This document shows positions 33,197-41,449 of a stretch of DNA of 64,000 bases, in pieces. Position 1 is the stretch's first letter. Every line of letters begins with the position of its first letter. A program made the translations under genes and the position numbers. The stretch lies in NCBI RefSeq assembly GCF_016907715.1, contig NZ_JAFBCM010000001.1:1-64000 (forward strand), given 5' to 3'. The notes below the pieces were generated by a model that saw nothing but the letters and a program-made list of their open reading frames with translations, was not told where the DNA came from and made no database searches. The DNA comes from Tenggerimyces flavus. Its GTDB lineage: Bacteria > Actinomycetota > Actinomycetes > Propionibacteriales > Actinopolymorphaceae.

Positions 33197-34234
33197 ATGC
33201 GTAGACGTACCGTCGTGGCGGGAATCGCCGCGCTCACGTTGGCCGCCGCGGGTTGTGGCAGTGGCGGCGGAGGCCAGGCCAGCATCGACGACAAGCCCAC
33301 CGCCACGACGGACAGCGCGGGCGGGGGTGGCGGGTTCCCGGTCACGATCGAGCACGCCAAGGGCAAGACCACGATCGAGGCCAAGCCGGAACGGGTCGTC
33401 ACCGTCGGCTACACCGACCAGGAGCCCTTGCTCGCGCTCGGCATCAAGCCCGTCGGCGTCATGGACTGGTTCGGCGAACGCCCGTACGGCGACTGGCCGT
33501 GGGAGAAGCCGCTCTGGGGCGGCACTCAGCCCGACATCATCGGAGGCGGCGGCGAGAAGCCCAGCCTGGAGAAGATCGCCGCGCTCGACCCGGACCTGAT
33601 CATCGGCCTGTACTCCGGCGGCGACGACGTCGACAAGACGTTCTACGACAAGCTCACCGCGATCGCGCCGACCGTGCTGAACGACGCCAAGTACGCCGAC
33701 TACACCACGCCCTGGCAGGAGATGACGCTCGTCGCGGGCAAGGCGACCGGCCAGGAGGACAAGGCGAAGCAGCTCATCAAGGACATCGAGGACAGGTTCG
33801 CCAAGGTCCGCCAGGAGCACCCCGAGTTCGCCGAGCAGACCGCGGCCGTCGTCGACGCGGGGAACTCGCCGAAGTCGTACTACCCGTTCGCCAGCACTGA
33901 CCCACGCGGCCAGTTCATGACCAACCTCGGGTTCAAGCCGTCGACCGAGCTCGACGCGAAGATCGGCAAGCAGTTCGGCATCGAGCTGAGCCCCGAGCAG
34001 CTCCAACTGCTCGAGGTCGACCGCCTCGTGCTGCTGATCAACCCCAAGCAGGCCGAAGCCCTGAAGAAGAACCAGCTCTTCCAGCAGCTGAAGGTCGCCA
34101 AGGAAGGCCGCGTGATCTACCTGCCGTACGACGAACAGGACAAGGTCGGCGCCTCGCTCGCGTTCAACTCCGTCCTGAGCATCCCATACGGCATCGACAA
34201 GCTGGTCCCGCTGCTCACGGCCAAGACGGGCTAG
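33197..34234 (+). CDS. Iron-siderophore ABC transporter substrate-binding lipoprotein
   Basis: 345 residues. Signal with lipobox AAAGC (Cys about 19), a Gly-rich linker, then a class III (FecB/FhuD-type) binding fold: PERVVTVGYTDQEPLLALGIKPVGVMDW and ALDPDLIIGLYSG, with the long central helix implied. An iron box abuts the start codon. No permease or ATPase genes are adjacent, so it is an orphan receptor that would use a transporter encoded elsewhere. Confidence 0.93.
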   Translation: MRRRTVVAGIAALTLAAAGCGSGGGGQASIDDKPTATTDSAGGGGGFPVTIEHAKGKTTIEAKPERVVTVGYTDQEPLLALGIKPVGVMDWFGERPYGDWPWEKPLWGGTQPDIIGGGGEKPSLEKIAALDPDLIIGLYSGGDDVDKTFYDKLTAIAPTVLNDAKYADYTTPWQEMTLVAGKATGQEDKAKQLIKDIEDRFAKVRQEHPEFAEQTAAVVDAGNSPKSYYPFASTDPRGQFMTNLGFKPSTELDAKIGKQFGIELSPEQLQLLEVDRLVLLINPKQAEALKKNQLFQQLKVAKEGRVIYLPYDEQDKVGASLAFNSVLSIPYGIDKLVPLLTAKTG

Positions 34235-34333
34235 CCGGGTGCCGCGGTGCTTTCCTCCCCGGCCTGCTACCGAACTGGACATAAACGGCAGCCATTGGAC
34301 GGGGAGGAAGGCACCGCGTTCAAAGCACCCGGC
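34234..34333. repeat. Large composite inverted repeat (possible structured RNA or terminator)
   Basis: Starting in the stop codon of the binding-protein gene, two nested inverted repeats form an imperfect 100-base palindrome: GCCGGGTGC (34234-34242) with GCACCCGGC (34325-34333), and a 19-base arm CGCGGTGCTTTCCTCCCCG (34243-34261) with its complement at 34300-34318 (one mismatch). The 38-base loop is less GC-rich. There is no T tract. It is longer than an ordinary terminator. Confidence 0.6.
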
Positions 34334-34387
34334 TCGGAGCGCGGAGCGCGACCATGGGACTAGCAATGCCCGGCTAACCTCGACGAC

Positions 34388-36043
34388 ATGAGCTTGCCGA
34401 TCCTCCTGACCGTCGACGACGACCCGTCGGTCTCCCGTACCGTCGCCAGGGATCTGCGGCGCCAGTACGGGGAGCACTACCGCATCATGCGCGCCGACTC
34501 CGGGATGGACGCCCTGGAAGCGCTGCGCGAGGTGAAGCTGCGCGGCGGCACCGTCGCCGCGATCCTCGCCGACTACCGGATGCCGCAGATGGACGGCATC
34601 CAGTTCCTCGAGCAGGCGATGGACCTGTTCCCGCACGCCCGCCGCGCGCTGCTCACCGCGTACGCCGACACCGAGGCCGCGATCCAGGCGATCAACGTCG
34701 TCGACGTCGACCACTACCTGCTCAAGCCGTGGGACCCGCCGGAGGAGAAGCTCTACCCGGTCGTCGACGCGCTCGTCGAGACCTGGAAGGCGGTCGGCGA
34801 GCAGGAGGTCGCGGAGACCAAGATCGTCGGCCACCGCTGGTCGGCGCGGTCGTACGAGGTCCGCGAGTTCCTCGCCCGCAACTCCGTTCCGTACCGCTGG
34901 TACTCCGCTGACGAGCCCGAGGGCGCCCGGCTGCTCGAGGCCGCCGGCGCGACGCCCGAGGACGTGCCCGTCGTGATCACGCCGGACGGCGAGGCGCTGC
35001 GCAGCCCGTCCGGCCCGGAGGTCGCGGCCGCGGTCGGCCTGAACACCACGCCGGCCGAGGACTTCTACGACCTGATCGTCATCGGCGGCGGGCCCGCCGG
35101 CCTCGGCGCGGCCGTCTACGGAGCGAGCGAGGGCCTGCGTACGGTGATCGTCGAACGCGACGCCACCGGCGGGCAGGCCGGGCAGAGCTCGCGGATCGAG
35201 AACTACCTCGGCTTCCCCGACGGCGTCTCCGGCACCCAGCTGACCGACCGGGCCCGCCGGCAGGCACAACGGTTCGGCGCGGAGGTCCTCACCGCCCGCG
35301 ACGTGATGGGGCTGGAGGCCCGCGGGTCGAGCCGGGTCGTGAAGTTCGGCGACGGCACGGAGATCGCCGCGCACTCCGTCGTCCTCGCGACCGGCGTCTC
35401 GTACCGAGCCCTCGCCGCGGGCGGTTCGGAGGACTTGACCGGGCGCGGCATCTACTACGGCGCGGCCTCGACCGAGGCGCCGAACTGCTCCGGGCAGGAC
35501 GCGTACGTCGTCGGCGGCGCCAACTCGGCCGGCCAGGCGGCGGTCTACCTGTCCCGTTTCGCCAAGTCCGTCACGCTGTTGGTCCGCGGCGAGTCGCTCG
35601 AACGGTCGATGTCGCACTACCTGATCGAGCAGCTGCGCGGGATCGACAACGTGAACGTACGACTCCGTACGACCGTCGAGGAGACGCACGGCGAGGAGCA
35701 CCTGGAGCGCCTCACGATCTGCGAGGGCGACGGGTTCACCGAGGCCGTGGCGACCAACCACCTGTTCGTGTTCATCGGCGCCGCGCCGCGGACGGAGTGG
35801 CTGGACGGGACGATCTCCCGCGACCAGAACGGCTTCGTGCTCACCGGTCCCGACCTGCTGGTCGACGGCCGGCGGCCGCGGGCCTGGCGGCCAGACCGCG
35901 ACCCGTACTACCTGGAGTCGTCGATTCCGGGCGTCTTCGTCGCCGGCGACGTACGCTCACAGTCGGTGAAACGAGTGGCCTCGGCCGTCGGCGAAGGCGC
36001 CATGGCGGTCACTCTCGTCCACCGGTACCTGGAGGACCGATGA
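34388..36043 (+). CDS. Response-regulator receiver fused to thioredoxin-reductase-like flavoprotein
   Basis: 551 residues in three parts. Residues 1-125: receiver domain with DDD (10-12), Asp62 in ILADYRMPQMDG and LLKPWD. Residues about 145-215: a thioredoxin/glutaredoxin-like segment (RSYEVREFLARNSVPYRWYS, VPVVITPDGEALRSPSG). Residues 220-551: a pyridine nucleotide-disulfide oxidoreductase with FAD loop IGGGPAGLGAAVYGAS, NADPH loop VGGANSAGQAA and GVFVAGDVR. The redox-active CxxC of thioredoxin reductase is absent. ATG 34388 follows TAACCT by seven bases. Overlaps the next gene, a histidine kinase, by 4 bases. Confidence 0.92.
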   Translation: MSLPILLTVDDDPSVSRTVARDLRRQYGEHYRIMRADSGMDALEALREVKLRGGTVAAILADYRMPQMDGIQFLEQAMDLFPHARRALLTAYADTEAAIQAINVVDVDHYLLKPWDPPEEKLYPVVDALVETWKAVGEQEVAETKIVGHRWSARSYEVREFLARNSVPYRWYSADEPEGARLLEAAGATPEDVPVVITPDGEALRSPSGPEVAAAVGLNTTPAEDFYDLIVIGGGPAGLGAAVYGASEGLRTVIVERDATGGQAGQSSRIENYLGFPDGVSGTQLTDRARRQAQRFGAEVLTARDVMGLEARGSSRVVKFGDGTEIAAHSVVLATGVSYRALAAGGSEDLTGRGIYYGAASTEAPNCSGQDAYVVGGANSAGQAAVYLSRFAKSVTLLVRGESLERSMSHYLIEQLRGIDNVNVRLRTTVEETHGEEHLERLTICEGDGFTEAVATNHLFVFIGAAPRTEWLDGTISRDQNGFVLTGPDLLVDGRRPRAWRPDRDPYYLESSIPGVFVAGDVRSQSVKRVASAVGEGAMAVTLVHRYLEDR

Positions 36044-37473
36044 GCGCGGAGATGCCGACCCGCGAAGACCTGCGCACCCTCTTCCTGTTCGAGAGCCTCG
36101 ACGAGGAGCAGCTCGACTGGATCATGGAGCACGCCGAGGTCAAGGAGTACGACGAGGGCGACACGGTCGCGTCCGAGGGCAAGACCGGCGACTGGTTCTA
36201 CGTCCTGCTGAGCGGCACGTTGCGGATGTGCCGCAAGGTCCGCGGCGAAGAGGTCGAGGTCAACCGCACCGACCAGCGCGGCGTCTACTTCGGGACCACG
36301 CAGATCTTCCTCGACGAGGAGGTGCACCGGATCGGCGCGAGCGTGTACGCGCTGACGCCGATGACCGTTCTCGCGCTGCCGGACGCCGAGTTCTCCCATC
36401 AGTTCCGCGAGTGGTTCCCGCTGGCGACGCACCTGCTGCAGGGCATGTGGCTGAGCGTGCGCAACAACGACGCCACGGTGGGACAGCGCGAACGCCTGCT
36501 CGCGCTCGGCTCGCTGTCGGCCGGCCTGACGCACGAGCTCAACAACCCCGCCGCCGCGGCCGTACGCGCGACCGCGCAGCTGCGCGAACGCGTCGCCGGC
36601 ATGCGGCAGAAGCTCGCGATGCTGGCCAAGCACGACATCAACCCGGACCTGCTCGAGCAGCTGATCGAGATCCAGGAACGCCTCGTCAAGAAGGTCGCGT
36701 CCGCGCCGAAGCTCACTGCCATGCAGGAGTCCGAGCGCGAGGACGAGATGTCGGACTGGATGGACGACCACGACGTGCAGAACGGCTTCAACCTCGCGCC
36801 GACGTTCGTCGAGGCTGGCCTGACGGCCGACGATCTCGCGGACGTACACGAGTCCGTCGGCGACGACTTCCTCGACGGCGCGCTGCGGTGGATCGCGTAC
36901 GCGGTCGAGACCGAGTCGCTGATGGGCGAGATCGAGGACAGCACGACGCGGATCTCGACGTTGATCGGAGCGGCCAAGCAGTACTCGCAGATGGACCGCG
37001 CTCCGCATCAGGTGATCGACGTGCACGACGGACTCAAGGCCACCTTGGTCATGCTGGGTGGGAAGTTCGGCTCGGGCATCCAGGTCGTGAAGGAGTTCGA
37101 TCGTTCGCTGCCGCAAATCCCCGCGTACGCCGGCGAGCTCAACCAGGTGTGGACCAACCTCATCGACAACGCGGTCCAGGCGATGGACGGCCAAGGCACG
37201 TTGACGATTCGTACGCGCATGTCGGAGGACGACCGCGTCGTCGTGGAGATCTGCGATACCGGCAAGGGCATTCCGCCGGAGAACAAGCAGCGCATCTTCG
37301 AGCCGTTCTTCACCACGAAGCCGGTCGGCGAGGGGACGGGCCTCGGGCTGGACATCTCGTACCGCATCGTCGTCAGCCGCCACGGCGGCGACATGCGGGT
37401 GGAGTCCGAGCCCGGCGACACCCGCTTCCAGGTGTTGCTGCCTCTGCACGAGCAGCCGCAGGCGGAGGGATAG
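36040..37473 (+). CDS. Histidine kinase with N-terminal cyclic-nucleotide-binding-type domain
   Basis: 477 residues, soluble. Residues 8-130 form a cNMP-binding beta barrel (GDTVASEGKTGDWFYVLLSGTLRM); the family's phosphate-binding Arg-Ala motif is not evident. A dimerisation region has LSAGLTHELNNPAAAA (phospho-His in the H-box, about 168), a long insert, then HATPase motifs: N-box WTNLIDNAVQAM, G1 DTGKGIP, F-box FEPFFTTK, G2 GTGLGL. The start overlaps the flavoprotein stop (ATGA), so the two are a signalling pair in which the flavoprotein's receiver is the likely partner. Confidence 0.92.
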   Translation: MSAEMPTREDLRTLFLFESLDEEQLDWIMEHAEVKEYDEGDTVASEGKTGDWFYVLLSGTLRMCRKVRGEEVEVNRTDQRGVYFGTTQIFLDEEVHRIGASVYALTPMTVLALPDAEFSHQFREWFPLATHLLQGMWLSVRNNDATVGQRERLLALGSLSAGLTHELNNPAAAAVRATAQLRERVAGMRQKLAMLAKHDINPDLLEQLIEIQERLVKKVASAPKLTAMQESEREDEMSDWMDDHDVQNGFNLAPTFVEAGLTADDLADVHESVGDDFLDGALRWIAYAVETESLMGEIEDSTTRISTLIGAAKQYSQMDRAPHQVIDVHDGLKATLVMLGGKFGSGIQVVKEFDRSLPQIPAYAGELNQVWTNLIDNAVQAMDGQGTLTIRTRMSEDDRVVVEICDTGKGIPPENKQRIFEPFFTTKPVGEGTGLGLDISYRIVVSRHGGDMRVESEPGDTRFQVLLPLHEQPQAEG

Positions 37474-37485
37474 GGTCGCTGTCGC

Positions 37486-37545
37486 TGTCGAAATCCGTCG
37501 CCCGGCTCCGACGTCTCTGTCGAGAGGCATCGAGACGGTGTCGGA
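37486..37545 (+). promoter_or_regulatory. Candidate ECF42-type promoter(s) with TGTCGA boxes
   Basis: TGTCGA at 37486-37491 is followed 17 bases later by CGAC (37509-37512), and a second TGTCGA lies at 37518-37523. As I recall, ECF42 sigma factors recognise TGTCGA at -35 and CGAC/CGTC at -10. This lies just upstream of the DGPF protein and its sigma gene, consistent with autoregulation. Confidence 0.5.
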
Positions 37546-37563
37546 CATCGAGGGAGTGACGAC

Positions 37564-37953
37564 GTGAAGTATCTGCTGCTGATCTACGCGAACCCGACCA
37601 CCTGGGCGCACCCGATCTACCTGTACAACCAGGACGGGCTGACGCCGGAGAAGCGTTCCGCCCTGCTGGCGCAGGGGAACGGGCTGCTGGAGGAGATCCG
37701 CGAGTCGGGCGAGCTGTTGACGGCGGGGCCGCTGGCCGATCCGTCGACGACGAAGACGACGCGGCTGGTGGACGACGAGCTGCGGACGATGGACGGGCCG
37801 TACGCTGAGGCGAAGGAGCAGCTGGCCGGGTACTTCGTACTCGAGACCGAGACGGAGGAGCGGGCGATGGAGATCGCGCAGCGGTTCCCGGACGCTCGGT
37901 ACGGTGCCGTCGAGCTGCGGCCGATCATGGACCTGTCCGGCCAGGAGATGTGA
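37564..37953 (+). CDS. YCII/DGPF-domain protein (ECF42 partner)
   Basis: 129 residues with the YCII-related fold: KYLLLIYANP at the N-terminus, the DGPYAEAKEQLAGYFVLE motif in the middle (about 77-95) and the closing VELRPIMDL. These small proteins are genetically tied to ECF42 sigma factors, with no proven biochemical role. GTG 37564 is preceded by GAGGGAG. The stop overlaps the sigma factor's GTG (GTGA). Confidence 0.92.
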   Translation: MKYLLLIYANPTTWAHPIYLYNQDGLTPEKRSALLAQGNGLLEEIRESGELLTAGPLADPSTTKTTRLVDDELRTMDGPYAEAKEQLAGYFVLETETEERAMEIAQRFPDARYGAVELRPIMDLSGQEM

Positions 37954-39200
37954 GCTTGGGCGAGCCCCCTGCCATCGAGGACCTGCTGCGCCCACTGGCG
38001 CCGCAGGTCCTCGGCGCGTTGATCCGGCGGTACGGGCATTTCGACGCGTGTGAGGACGCCGTTCAGGAAGCCCTGCTGGCGGCTTCGCAGCAATGGCCCT
38101 CGGAGGGGGTGCCGTCGAACCCGCGCGGGTGGCTGGTGACGGTGGCGTCGCGGCGGTTGACGGACCTGTTGCGGAGCGACTCGGCGCGGCGGCGGCGCGA
38201 GGAGACGATGGCGTCGCTGACTCCGGCGGACGAGTTCGTGGAGTCGGGGCCGGACGGATCGTCGTCGTTCGAGGACGACACGTTGACGTTGCTGTTCCTG
38301 TGTTGCCATCCGGCGTTGTCGCCGGCGTCCCAGGTGGCGTTGACGTTGCGGGCGGTGGGCGGTCTGACGACCGTGCAGATCGCGCGGGCTTTCCTCGTAC
38401 CGGACTCGACGATGGGGCAGCGGATCTCGCGGGCCAAGCAGGCGATCAAGGCTGCTGGGTCTTCGTTCGAGCTGCCGCCGGCTGCCGAGCGGGCGGAGCG
38501 GCTGGCGGTGGTGTTGCACGTTCTGTACCTGATCTTCAACGAGGGTTACACGACGACCTCGGGGCCGTCGTTGTCGCGGACCGACCTGACGGCGGAGGCG
38601 ATCCGGCTGACGCGGGCGGTGCACCGGCTGTTGCCTGCTGACGGTGAGGTCGCCGGGTTGTTGGCGTTGATGCTGCTGACGGATGCCCGCCGGCTGGCGC
38701 GTGCCACGGCTGACGGCGAGCTGGTGCCGCTGGCGGAGCAGGACCGGTCCCTGTGGAACGGCGCGTTCATCGCCGAGGGCGTCGCTCTGGTGTCGGAGAC
38801 CCTGGCGCGTGCGCCGCTGGGGCCGTACCAACTGCAGGCCGCGATCGCGGCGCTGCACGACGAGGCCGCGTCGGCGGAGTCGACGGACTGGCCGCAGATC
38901 CTGGCGTTGTACGAGTTGCTGTCCAAGCTCTCGGCGAACCCCGTCGTGACCCTCAACCACGCCGTCGCGTTGGCGATGGTGGAGGGCCCGCGAGCGGGGC
39001 TGGACCTGCTCGCGCCCCTTGACTCCGACGACCGCCTGTCCAGCCACCACCGCTTGCATGCGGTGCGCGCGCACCTGCTGGAGATGGCGGGAGACCTCGC
39101 GGGAGCCCGGGCGTCGTACCAACGCGCGGCGTCCCAGACGACCAGCGCACCCGAGCAGCACTACCTCACCCAACGCGCCGCCGCCCTCCCCTCGGAGTAG
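37950..39200 (+). CDS. ECF42-type RNA polymerase sigma factor with C-terminal TPR-like extension
   Basis: 416 residues. Sigma-2 (FDACEDAVQEALLAASQQWP, then NPRGWLVTVASRRLTDLLR) and sigma-4 (LRAVGGLTTVQIARAFLVPDSTMGQRISRAKQ) lie in the first 185 residues. The remaining 230 form the long helical (SnoaL-free, TPR-like) extension found only in this ECF group, with LYLIFNEGYT at its start. The extension is needed for function in studied members, and there is no anti-sigma gene nearby. Paired with the DGPF gene upstream. Confidence 0.92.
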   Translation: MSLGEPPAIEDLLRPLAPQVLGALIRRYGHFDACEDAVQEALLAASQQWPSEGVPSNPRGWLVTVASRRLTDLLRSDSARRRREETMASLTPADEFVESGPDGSSSFEDDTLTLLFLCCHPALSPASQVALTLRAVGGLTTVQIARAFLVPDSTMGQRISRAKQAIKAAGSSFELPPAAERAERLAVVLHVLYLIFNEGYTTTSGPSLSRTDLTAEAIRLTRAVHRLLPADGEVAGLLALMLLTDARRLARATADGELVPLAEQDRSLWNGAFIAEGVALVSETLARAPLGPYQLQAAIAALHDEAASAESTDWPQILALYELLSKLSANPVVTLNHAVALAMVEGPRAGLDLLAPLDSDDRLSSHHRLHAVRAHLLEMAGDLAGARASYQRAASQTTSAPEQHYLTQRAAALPSE

Positions 39201-39219
39201 CCCCACCTCGGCGACGAGG

Positions 39220-39263
39220 TTGACATCCTCGGCTCGGCCGTAATACTTAGTCATATGCCTAAG
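39220..39263 (+). promoter_or_regulatory. ArsR promoter with CTTAG-N8-CTAAG palindrome over the start codon
   Basis: TTGACA (39220-39225) and AATACT (39242-39247) are 16 bases apart, and ATG 39255 begins seven bases after the -10 box. An inverted repeat CTTAG (39246-39250) / CTAAG (39259-39263) brackets the start codon, a typical place for an ArsR autorepressor to bind. Confidence 0.5.
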
Positions 39264-39608
39264 CATTCGGACGAGACCGACGGTGAGCTCGACCGGATGT
39301 TTCGCGCACTGGCCGACGGCACCCGCCGGGCGATGGTCGCCCGGCTGGTCCACGGGCCGGCGTCGGTGAGCCAGCTCGCCGAACCGTTCGGCATGGCGCT
39401 GCCCACCGTCGTCCAGCACCTCCGGGTGCTCGAGGAGGCGCGGATCGTCTCGTCGGAGAAGGTCGGCCGGGTACGCACGTACCAACTCGTGCCCGACGCG
39501 CTGGTCCCAGCCAACGCCTGGATCGTGGCCCACCGCCGCCCGCGGGAAAGCCAGCTCGACCGCCTGGGCGACTACCTCACCCACCGTCAACCGACACAGG
39601 AGGACTGA
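39255..39608 (+). CDS. ArsR-family transcriptional regulator
   Basis: 117 residues: FRALADGTRRAMVARLVHGPASVSQLAEPFGMALPTVVQHLRVLEEARIV forms the winged helix, and EKVGRVRTYQLVPDAL the wing. No Cys-based metal site. Separated by one base from the downstream SRPBCC gene, the common repressor-AHSA1 pairing. Leaderless start likely. Confidence 0.92.
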   Translation: MPKHSDETDGELDRMFRALADGTRRAMVARLVHGPASVSQLAEPFGMALPTVVQHLRVLEEARIVSSEKVGRVRTYQLVPDALVPANAWIVAHRRPRESQLDRLGDYLTHRQPTQED

Positions 39609-39609
39609 C

Positions 39610-40095
39610 ATGACCGACCGCGCCCAGACCCACGCCACGTTCGTGCTCGAGCGCGAGTACCCGGTTCCGGTCGACCGCGTGTGGGCCGCGTTCGCGGACC
39701 CCGAGGTCAAGCGCAAGTGGTTCGGCAGCGACGCCTTCGACTGCGTCGAGCGCAGCGACGACTTCCGGGTCGGCGGCGTGGTGATCGACGACGGGCGTCA
39801 CGGGAACGGCGGCCCGCTGTCCCGGTACCACGCCACGTACACCGACATCACGCCGAACGAGCGGATCGTCTACACGTACGACATGTGGCTCGACGGGGCG
39901 CACGCCTCGACGTCGATCGCCACGATCGTGCTCGCACCGACTGACGACGGCGCCCCGGGGACTCGGCTCACGTTCACCGAGCAGGGCGTCCACCTCGACG
40001 GCGTCCACGGTCCCGGGCCGGATGCCGCGGCAGGTCGCGAGGCCGGCATCGCCGGCCAACTCGACGCGATCGGGAAGCTGCTCGCGAACGGGTAG
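39610..40095 (+). CDS. SRPBCC/AHSA1-domain protein
   Basis: 161 residues. FVLEREYPVPVDRVWAAFADPEVKRKWFG is the typical first strand and helix; EVKRKWFGSDAF, IVYTYDMWLDG and TRLTFTEQG follow the Bet v 1-like core. Preceded by an ArsR repressor one base away, with AGGAGG as ribosome site. Role presumed to be ligand binding; unknown. Confidence 0.92.
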   Translation: MTDRAQTHATFVLEREYPVPVDRVWAAFADPEVKRKWFGSDAFDCVERSDDFRVGGVVIDDGRHGNGGPLSRYHATYTDITPNERIVYTYDMWLDGAHASTSIATIVLAPTDDGAPGTRLTFTEQGVHLDGVHGPGPDAAAGREAGIAGQLDAIGKLLANG

Positions 40096-40478
40096 GCGCA
40101 GGCCCGCCACCCCTCGCGTCACGTCCGTCAACCTCACCTTGACACCTCCGTCCGTTACCCGTCTGACCTGCTAAAATCGACCAAGGCCGTTCGTACGCCC
40201 GGCCCGCACAGGGCGGGCCCTTCCCAAGGGTCGCTCCGCTGAGTTGAGGGCCCCTTCCCCTGCCTTTCCCAACCAAGCGTCGCCCGGGTCGGCCGAACCA
40301 CGCGCAGCGAGGGGCCAAGCCGGCCACGGGCTGGTGCGACCCGACCCGCGGCTATAGGCGACTGACTCAAGCGTCGCCGAACCCGCAACCCAACGCCCGG
40401 CCCAGCCGCCCAGCTGTGGACAACCCGCCAAGATCCGAAGCTGTGGAGGAATCGCTGCCCCCGGCTAGCGTGATCGGC
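40096..40478. other. 383-base intergenic region without a recognisable gene
   Basis: No convincing coding frame was seen. It contains TTGACA (40139-40144), a TAAAAT box (40172-40177), the hairpin GGCCCGC/GCGGGCC (40201-40219), and TAGCGT (40466-40471), seven bases before the azlC start. A single DnaA-box-like TGTGGACAA (40415 region) is present. A small RNA starting after TAAAAT is possible, but the boxes are 27 bases apart, too far for one standard promoter. Confidence 0.4.
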
Positions 40479-41141
40479 ATGGTTCTCGACGATCGCCTGG
40501 GTTCGGACCTGCGCCAGGCCGCCCCGCTGTTCCTGCCCACCGCCGCCATCGGGGTCACGTTCGGCGCCCTCGCCGAGCCCGTCATGGGTCCGTGGGCGCC
40601 GATCGTGATGTCCGTCGTGGTGTTCGCCGGTTCCGCCCAGTTCGCCGCGCTCAGCGTGCTCGCCGCCGGGGGTGGGTTCGCGCCGGCGACGCTGGCCGGG
40701 CTGCTGATGAACGCGAGGTTCCTGCCCATGGGCCTCGCGGTCGCCTCCAGCTTCAGGGGCAACCGGTTCGCCCGCGTGCTCCAGGGCCAGACGATCGTCG
40801 ACGCCTCGTTCGCGCTCGCGAGTGCCGGCGACGGTACGTTCGACCGCCGGCGCCTCTTCACCGCCACCGCCGTGCAGGGCGCCGGCTGGTGGTTGGGCAC
40901 CGTCACCGGCGTCCTCGTCGGCGCCAGCATCCCCGCGCCCGAGGCGTTCGGCCTCGACGTGATCTTCCCCGCGTTCTACCTCGCGCTGCTCTGGCCGGAG
41001 CTCAAAACCCCAGTACGCAAGGTCATCGCGCTCCTCGGTGCCGCCCTCACCCTCGTCCTGACGCCGGTCCTTCCCGCCGGCCTCCCCATCCTCGCCGCCG
41101 GCCTCGCCGCGCTGGTCGGACTGAAGTGGGCCGACCGATGA
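40479..41141 (+). CDS. azlC: AzlC-family branched-chain amino acid exporter subunit
   Basis: 220 residues, about six to eight membrane helices. AAPLFLPTAAIGVTFGALA at the N-terminus and VFAGSAQFAALSVLAAGG with LLMNARFLPMGLAVA are hallmark AzlC segments. AzlC is the large subunit of the AzlCD exporter of branched-chain amino acids or analogues. ATG 40479 lies seven bases after TAGCGT. The stop overlaps azlD. Confidence 0.93.
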   Translation: MVLDDRLGSDLRQAAPLFLPTAAIGVTFGALAEPVMGPWAPIVMSVVVFAGSAQFAALSVLAAGGGFAPATLAGLLMNARFLPMGLAVASSFRGNRFARVLQGQTIVDASFALASAGDGTFDRRRLFTATAVQGAGWWLGTVTGVLVGASIPAPEAFGLDVIFPAFYLALLWPELKTPVRKVIALLGAALTLVLTPVLPAGLPILAAGLAALVGLKWADR

Positions 41142-41449
41142 ACGCCACCTGGATCACGATCATCCTGCTGGCCGTCGGCACGTTCCTCATCAAGGCGGCC
41201 GGCCCGCTCGTCCTCGGCGAACGCGAGCTGCCGGAACGGCTGCGCTCCTTGATCGCGCTGCTCGTTCCGGCACTGCTCGCCGCGCTCATCGTCACCGAGG
41301 TGTTCGCCGGCGACGACCGGCAGCTGCACCTCGACTTCCGCCTCGTCGGCCTCGGCGTCGCGGCCCTCGCGCTGTTTCTACGGCTGCCGATGATCGCGGT
41401 GATCCTGCTCGCCGCGGGCGCAACAGCTCTTGCCCGCTTGCTGTTCTAG
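41138..41449 (+). CDS. azlD: AzlD-domain membrane protein
   Basis: 103 residues with four hydrophobic segments: ITIILLAVGTFLIKAAGPLVL, LRSLIALLVPALLAALIVTEVF and two C-terminal helices. The size and pattern match AzlD, the small partner of AzlC. ATG 41138 overlaps the azlC stop (ATGA); its end overlaps the convergent MFS gene by 4 bases. Confidence 0.92.
   Translation: MNATWITIILLAVGTFLIKAAGPLVLGERELPERLRSLIALLVPALLAALIVTEVFAGDDRQLHLDFRLVGLGVAALALFLRLPMIAVILLAAGATALARLLF

Noticed and set aside
32392-33402. Longer phosphotransferase starting at 33402
   Set aside because: The extra N-terminus is Pro/Ser-rich and runs antisense through the siderophore-binding gene and the iron box; ATG 33168 fits the kinase fold.
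40408-40425. DnaA-box-like TGTGGACAA
   Set aside because: A single box without neighbours, AT-rich unwinding region or replication genes; not an origin.
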